A DNA stretch of 35,398 bases from Bacillota bacterium. GTDB lineage: Bacteria > Bacillota > Clostridia > Peptostreptococcales > Anaerovoracaceae. The position numbers and the translations under genes are program-made. Under the pieces are notes generated by a model. It had not been told where the DNA came from, did not search any database, and saw only the letters and a list, made by a program, of their open reading frames with translations. Positions 31,975 through 35,398 of this stretch are shown piece after piece (positions within the stretch are counted from its first letter, which is position 1; each line of letters starts with the position of its first letter). The DNA lies in NCBI GenBank assembly GCA_030526355.1, contig JAUNDC010000024.1:1-35398 (forward strand). Direction: 5' to 3'.

Positions 31975-32057
31975 ATCTGCAACCTCCTGCCTGGCCATCT
32001 CTCATATGTAGCGCGGCCATCATCATTCATCAAATCTTACATATGACAATGCGAAGT

Positions 32058-33020
32058 CTACCCCTTCAGCACCTTGGATATCAGCTCATATCTGCTGCCG
32101 ACTTCGGCCTTCTGAAAAATATTGTTGATATGCCGCTTGACAGTATATTCCGAAATGCACAGCTTGTCTGCGATATCAGGATTGCTCATGCCCGCACATA
32201 CCAGCTCCATCACCTCTGTTTCCCTGCGGGTCAGACCATTTGATGAAGCAAAATCCTTCAGCTGCTCCTCCTGCTTTTTTTCATCCTGCACAGAAAAGAG
32301 CTCCAGCGGACCCTTTACAAAGAAAAAGCATATTATCGCTGCTGCAAGCAGACAGTATACTATGAACAGCGGGTCGATTATCATTACATCGAGAAAATCC
32401 TGTAGCCTTAGATCAACAGTGCTGTAATCAAATATCAGAATCCATATCATATACAGGATAAGCATTCCGCTGAAAAACAGAACACCGTTCCTTTTGTATC
32501 CTCTGTCTATGGTGCGCACGGCATAAACCAGCTGCACCGAAGCAATGCCTATTATGGCTATAGCATATGCCCCGTTAACAATCAGCAGTACATTTTTCCA
32601 GAAACCATCTGCGACAATAAACATGTCGAGATCATAATCATAGCTGCTTCCGAAAATAACTATCAGCTCCGCACACACTCCGCACAGCACGGTTATGGCA
32701 GTCACCTTACGCATACTGAAAATGTGCATATGCCCGCAGAACTCACCTATAACATAGAGCCATCCTATAATAAAGGCAAAATACAGCACATCGGATATGC
32801 AGCCCGCCAGCATAATCCATCGGGTCGCAGATTCACCTATCTGCAGATAATATTTCATAAATGCTGCCAGCATATCACAGACCATGAGTATGCTCATGAT
32901 CCGCAGGCCCTTGTTGATGGATGTCGGTTTTCTGGCAGCAAAAATAACTGCAATCATGGAAACGGCGCCCATCAGCAGAATCATAATAATCGTTCCTATC
33001 ATCAATCCCGGCTCTATCAT
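32058..33020 (-). CDS. Membrane-bound LuxR-type transcriptional regulator
   Basis: 320 residues: seven or so hydrophobic segments over 1-235, a charged linker (240-258), and a LuxR/GerE helix-turn-helix (258-318, NGLTRRETEV...GMSNPDIADKLCISEYTVKRHINNIF). The ATG at 33020 has GGAGA about 8 nt upstream; the in-frame extension to 33077 runs through the leader hairpin. Such membrane-anchored LuxR proteins are often coded next to secreted or membrane enzymes that they control. Here the lipoprotein amidohydrolase gene is directly upstream on the same strand, so sensing of its substrate or product at the membrane is a reasonable inference. Confidence 0.9.
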   Translation of the reverse strand: MIEPGLMIGTIIMILLMGAVSMIAVIFAARKPTSINKGLRIMSILMVCDMLAAFMKYYLQIGESATRWIMLAGCISDVLYFAFIIGWLYVIGEFCGHMHIFSMRKVTAITVLCGVCAELIVIFGSSYDYDLDMFIVADGFWKNVLLIVNGAYAIAIIGIASVQLVYAVRTIDRGYKRNGVLFFSGMLILYMIWILIFDYSTVDLRLQDFLDVMIIDPLFIVYCLLAAAIICFFFVKGPLELFSVQDEKKQEEQLKDFASSNGLTRRETEVMELVCAGMSNPDIADKLCISEYTVKRHINNIFQKAEVGSRYELISKVLKG

Positions 33021-33037
33021 CTTTATCTCTCCAATGT

Positions 33038-33062
33038 GAACCGTATGGAATACATGCGGTTC
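33038..33062. repeat. Hairpin in the LuxR gene leader (copy 2)
   Basis: GAACCGTATG/CATGCGGTTC with loop GAATA, 18 nt upstream of the start codon. It is the sister of the hairpin in the por leader (30607-30631). The single stem change is G-U tolerant only if read on the plus strand. Confidence 0.6.
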
Positions 33063-33090
33063 TTCCTCTGCTATCAATCATCAGCACTAA

Positions 33091-33147
33091 ATAATAAGCT
33101 GATATTCTCTATCAGCTTATTATATATTCATACTCTTCAGTTGTCAA
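33091..33147 (-). promoter_or_regulatory. Consensus promoter of the LuxR gene with a 14-bp operator dyad
   Basis: On the minus strand TTGACA (33142-33147), a 17-bp spacer and TATAAT (33119-33124): a perfect sigma-A promoter. A perfect 14-bp inverted repeat with a 5-nt centre (33091-33104 and 33110-33123) covers the -10 box and the expected start near 33112, as a repressor operator would. Confidence 0.75.
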
Positions 33148-33207
33148 AAGCAACACCGGATTCTGTCCGTCTGATACCGTGTCCTTTTCACGGGTATGCA
33201 GCCGGAT

Positions 33208-35028
33208 TTATTCCTCGGCATCCTCCTGTGCATTCTTATCATATACCAGCTTGCCGTCAAATATGGTTGCAGCCGGAGTTACATTGGAGACATCCTCGAT
33301 ATCTGATTCGAATATATTCATATCCAGCAGAACCAAATCTGCCTTCTTGCCTTTTTCGATAGTTCCTATTTCATTTTCCAGATACATGGAATATGCTCCG
33401 CCATATGTTGCAGCCTTTACGATCTCATCCAGCTCCATGCGTTCATCATAAGGCTTCAGAGGTCCGATGAGGTAGTCTTTGTCTACATTTGTTTCGGTTG
33501 TTCTCGTCAGATCCATTCCTTCATACCACAGATCGAAGATTTTCTGCGGCAGCGTTCTGGTAACTGCACTGTAGAAAAGCCATCCCATATCAGGTTCTGT
33601 AACGAAGAAATCGCTGTGCACGCCTACATTCACGCCTGCCTCAACTAAACTCTTTTCAGGATACATGCTATCTGCTCTGTCTTTCCCTACATATGGTGTG
33701 TAAAGATCCCAGTAATAGTCGTCCATTACTGCCCAGTACGGTGCTATCATGGCACTGATGTTCAAATCTGCCATTCTCTGAATGTTTTCATCGTTTACGA
33801 ACTGTACATGAACGAATGTATGCCTCGTATCCTTATTACCTGTGTTTTCACGTACCTTTTCCATTACATCCAGCGTATATGTTGCCGCTGCATCGCCTAT
33901 CTGATGTACGTGTATCTGATATCCGGCCTTATCAATCTTGGTGAAAAGGGTTTCCATAAGCTGGTCATCCCATACCTTCATGCCCTGCCACTCGCCGTCG
34001 CCTGAATCATAAGGTTCTGACATGTATGCAGTTTCTTCTTCAAGAACCTGGTCTGCAAAGAATTTGAAGCCGATTACCTGGAAGTAATCTGTTGTAAATC
34101 CTTCGGACAGTTCTATGCCTTTATCTATGAGCGCCAGCAGCTCTTCCTCATTTCCCATTTCAGGAGCCAGATGCCATGCACCGCGCACTCTTACAGTCAA
34201 TTCTCCTGCCTGAGCCATTTCCTGATATGCCATGTAATAGTTTTCGTTGTCAAGTGGAATCATGCCGTCATAAACTGTTGTTACTCCTCTTTCGTTGAGC
34301 CAGCCCTGAAGCCATGTTATAGCTTCCTTGTACTCATCCTTGGTGTATTCCGGTTTGAGATCATCAACAAGATTCATGGCTGATTCCTGCAGAAGCCCGG
34401 ATGGTTCGCCGGTATCAGGATCTCTCTGTATTATTCCACCTTCAGGGTTTTCTGTATCCTTTGTGATTCCTGCCAGCTCCAGTGCTTTGGAATTTACCCA
34501 TACGGAATGACCATCAGCCGATGTCAAAATTACAGGCTTGTCGGAAACAATTTTATCCAGCGTTTCTTTTCTCGGTCCTACAGAATCGAAGGTTGATCTC
34601 ATGAACCCTGAACCTGTGTAGACCTCATTGTCAGGGTGTTCTTTTACAAATTCTTCAATAACCTTGCAGTAATCCTCTACTGTAACAACCTCCTGCAATC
34701 CTATTTCAAAGTAATAGGACATTGCACTCTCCGCCGGATGCATATGTCCGTCCACCATGGAAGGCATTACTGTGTTGCCTTTCATATCGATAACCTTACT
34801 GTCATCATTCTCGTACTCAGCAGCTCCGTCTTCATCGCCCACATATTCAATTACTCCGTCCTGGACAACGATTGCCTCAGCTTCCGGAGCATCCTCATTC
34901 ACCGTGTAAACTGACGCGTTTTTGATAATGATGTTCGACGCTTCATCCGTACCGCCGCATGCTGCCATTGAAAGCGCCAACCCAAGCGCCATTACTATTG
35001 CAGCTGTTTTTTTGAATACATTTCTCAT
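33208..35028 (-). CDS. YtcJ-type amidohydrolase, lipoprotein form (copy 4)
   Basis: 606-residue Amidohydro_3 enzyme with a lipoprotein signal peptide (KK at 6-7, hydrophobic 8-19, lipobox LSMAAC with Cys24), so it acts on the outer face of the membrane. Metal-site motifs: VDGHMHP (H95, H97), IHVHQIGDAA, FVHVQFVNDE and VHSDFFV. The lysine segment reads FKFFADQVLEE, lacking the DG of copies 1 and 2. The ATG at 35028 has no ribosome site; instead a 10-codon ORF with a good site ends over it (ATGA). It lies directly upstream of the membrane LuxR gene. Substrate unknown; the extracellular position implies hydrolysis before uptake. Confidence 0.92.
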   Translation of the reverse strand: MRNVFKKTAAIVMALGLALSMAACGGTDEASNIIIKNASVYTVNEDAPEAEAIVVQDGVIEYVGDEDGAAEYENDDSKVIDMKGNTVMPSMVDGHMHPAESAMSYYFEIGLQEVVTVEDYCKVIEEFVKEHPDNEVYTGSGFMRSTFDSVGPRKETLDKIVSDKPVILTSADGHSVWVNSKALELAGITKDTENPEGGIIQRDPDTGEPSGLLQESAMNLVDDLKPEYTKDEYKEAITWLQGWLNERGVTTVYDGMIPLDNENYYMAYQEMAQAGELTVRVRGAWHLAPEMGNEEELLALIDKGIELSEGFTTDYFQVIGFKFFADQVLEEETAYMSEPYDSGDGEWQGMKVWDDQLMETLFTKIDKAGYQIHVHQIGDAAATYTLDVMEKVRENTGNKDTRHTFVHVQFVNDENIQRMADLNISAMIAPYWAVMDDYYWDLYTPYVGKDRADSMYPEKSLVEAGVNVGVHSDFFVTEPDMGWLFYSAVTRTLPQKIFDLWYEGMDLTRTTETNVDKDYLIGPLKPYDERMELDEIVKAATYGGAYSMYLENEIGTIEKGKKADLVLLDMNIFESDIEDVSNVTPAATIFDGKLVYDKNAQEDAEE

Positions 35029-35057
35029 AGCTTTTTTGAGTGTATGTACCGATACAC
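35025..35057 (-). CDS. 10-codon upstream ORF coupled to the lipoprotein amidohydrolase
   Basis: GTG at 35057 preceded at 5 nt by GGAG (35063-35066), coding MYRYIHSKKL and ending in TGA that overlaps the amidohydrolase ATG by 4 bases. The first codons form a GTGTAT/ATACAC hairpin (35040-35057). Because the large gene lacks its own ribosome site, its translation probably depends on ribosomes finishing this peptide. Confidence 0.55.
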   Translation of the reverse strand: MYRYIHSKKL

Positions 35058-35182
35058 TGACTCTCCTTTCTTCTGATGATTAATGTGCCACCTGACAGCC
35101 GGAGTATCGGCTGCCACCGTTTTCTGCTGCCGGCTCCGCAATTTGAAGAGTATCGACCGCCATGGGAAAATTGTATCCGGAA

Positions 35183-35223
35183 ACCCAAAAAAAGAAAATA
35201 GCACACCAGTGCTATTTTCGGGT
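35183..35223 (-). terminator. Strong hairpin upstream of the lipoprotein gene
   Basis: Perfect 11-bp stem (GAAAATAGCAC 35194-35204 with GTGCTATTTTC 35209-35219), loop ACCA, followed on the minus strand by T7 (plus-strand 35187-35193). It lies 130 bp upstream of the 10-codon ORF. It is either the terminator of a gene beyond the right edge or an attenuator in the amidohydrolase leader. Confidence 0.65.
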
Positions 35224-35235
35224 ATCCAAAGTTTC

Positions 35236-35331
35236 TTGGGGTCTGTGTTTATCGACAAGTAATTTTAGGGGACTAAAGTATTTCCAGTTTCTGTCTGCCT
35301 CTTTTGGGGTCTGGCTTTAGGGGATTAAAGT
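35236..35331. repeat. Two-part direct repeat
   Basis: TTGGGGTCTG occurs at 35236-35245 and 35304-35313. Each copy is followed by TTTAGGGGAYTAAAGT (35264-35279 and 35316-35331, one difference), which itself contains a TTTAG/CTAAA dyad in the first copy. It lies in the gene-free right end (35058-35398) and could be tandem operators. Confidence 0.55.
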
Positions 35332-35343
35332 GAATAAGATTTT

Positions 35344-35395
35344 AAAAGGGGCTGTCGCGTTAACGGTATTTTACCGTTAGGGCGGCGCCCTTTTT
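35344..35395. terminator. Terminator-like hairpin at the right edge
   Basis: Inner TAACGGTA/TACCGTTA stem within an outer AAAGGG/CCCTTT pairing, with T5 on the plus side and TTTT on the minus side. No gene adjoins it inside the window on either side; it probably belongs to a neighbour to the right. Confidence 0.55.
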
Positions 35396-35398
35396 ATG

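Noticed and set aside
32002..32046. TCATATGTA/TACATATGA 9-bp inverted repeat between the GNAT and LuxR genes
   Set aside because: 27-nt spacer, no T-run and no promoter nearby; could be a weak terminator but the support is too thin to list.
35058..35258. 77-codon minus-strand frame ending at the lipoprotein start
   Set aside because: It would run through a strong hairpin and has no start signal; only its last 10 codons, from the GTG at 35057 with a ribosome site, are credible.

Overview
The window looks like a chromosomal segment of a low-to-moderate G+C, Gram-positive anaerobe of the class Clostridia that ferments peptides and amino acids. The signs are strong AGGAGG ribosome sites, TTGACA/TATAAT promoters, a class B sortase, a lipoprotein signal, two ferredoxin-dependent 2-oxoacid oxidoreductases and a dense set of peptidase, amidohydrolase and amino-acid permease genes. 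A member of the Anaerovoracaceae / Eubacteriales family XIII type would fit, but the sequence alone does not fix this. I saw no rRNA, tRNA, CRISPR array or transposase gene.

Layout, left to right. 1-464 holds a minus-strand promoter, a leader of about 180 nt and a terminator-like hairpin pointing out of the window. 465-1493 (-) is DAHP synthase. 1600-4204 (+) is a compact operon of an M55 D-aminopeptidase, a P1/DmpA-type aminopeptidase and an Asp/Glu-type racemase, which together suggest use of peptides containing D- or otherwise unusual residues. 4283-12124 is a regulon built around two tandem sigma-54 enhancer-binding proteins (7821-10512, -). It holds a RocB-like M20 peptidase (-), a YtcJ-type amidohydrolase (+) and an AAT-family permease (-). 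The peptidase and the permease each have a near-consensus -24/-12 promoter. A TTTACA-N3-TGTAAA dyad lies over the regulator promoter and again about 200 bp upstream of the permease promoter. 12355-17553 (-) is an operon of two more YtcJ-type amidohydrolases, an APC transporter between them and a DUF3237 protein. It is divergent from an OFA-type (oxalate/formate) MFS transporter (17753-18976, +). 19184-20954 (-) carries an AraC-type regulator and a class B sortase.

21057-25241 (-) is an aryl-pyruvate module: iorA, iorB, a phenylacetate-CoA ligase and a tandem ACT protein. It has a long structured upstream region, and the 1.18 kb between iorA and the next gene carries no convincing gene but many inverted repeats. 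Two tandem cupin genes follow (+), the second without its metal ligands. 27394-30453 (-) is a four-gene porCDAB pyruvate/2-oxoacid:ferredoxin oxidoreductase operon. Then come a YbaK-type deacylase, a GNAT acetyltransferase, a membrane-bound LuxR-type regulator and a fourth, lipoprotein form of the YtcJ amidohydrolase, which is preceded by an overlapping 10-codon ORF.

Taken together, peptides and N-blocked or amide compounds would be hydrolysed outside (lipoprotein amidohydrolase) or after uptake (two amino-acid-type permeases) by four divergent YtcJ paralogues, RocB and the D-peptidase operon. The oxoacids would be oxidised to acyl-CoA by Ior and Por with reduction of ferredoxin. The enzyme families are secure. 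The true substrates of the four amidohydrolases, and the link between the modules, are inference.
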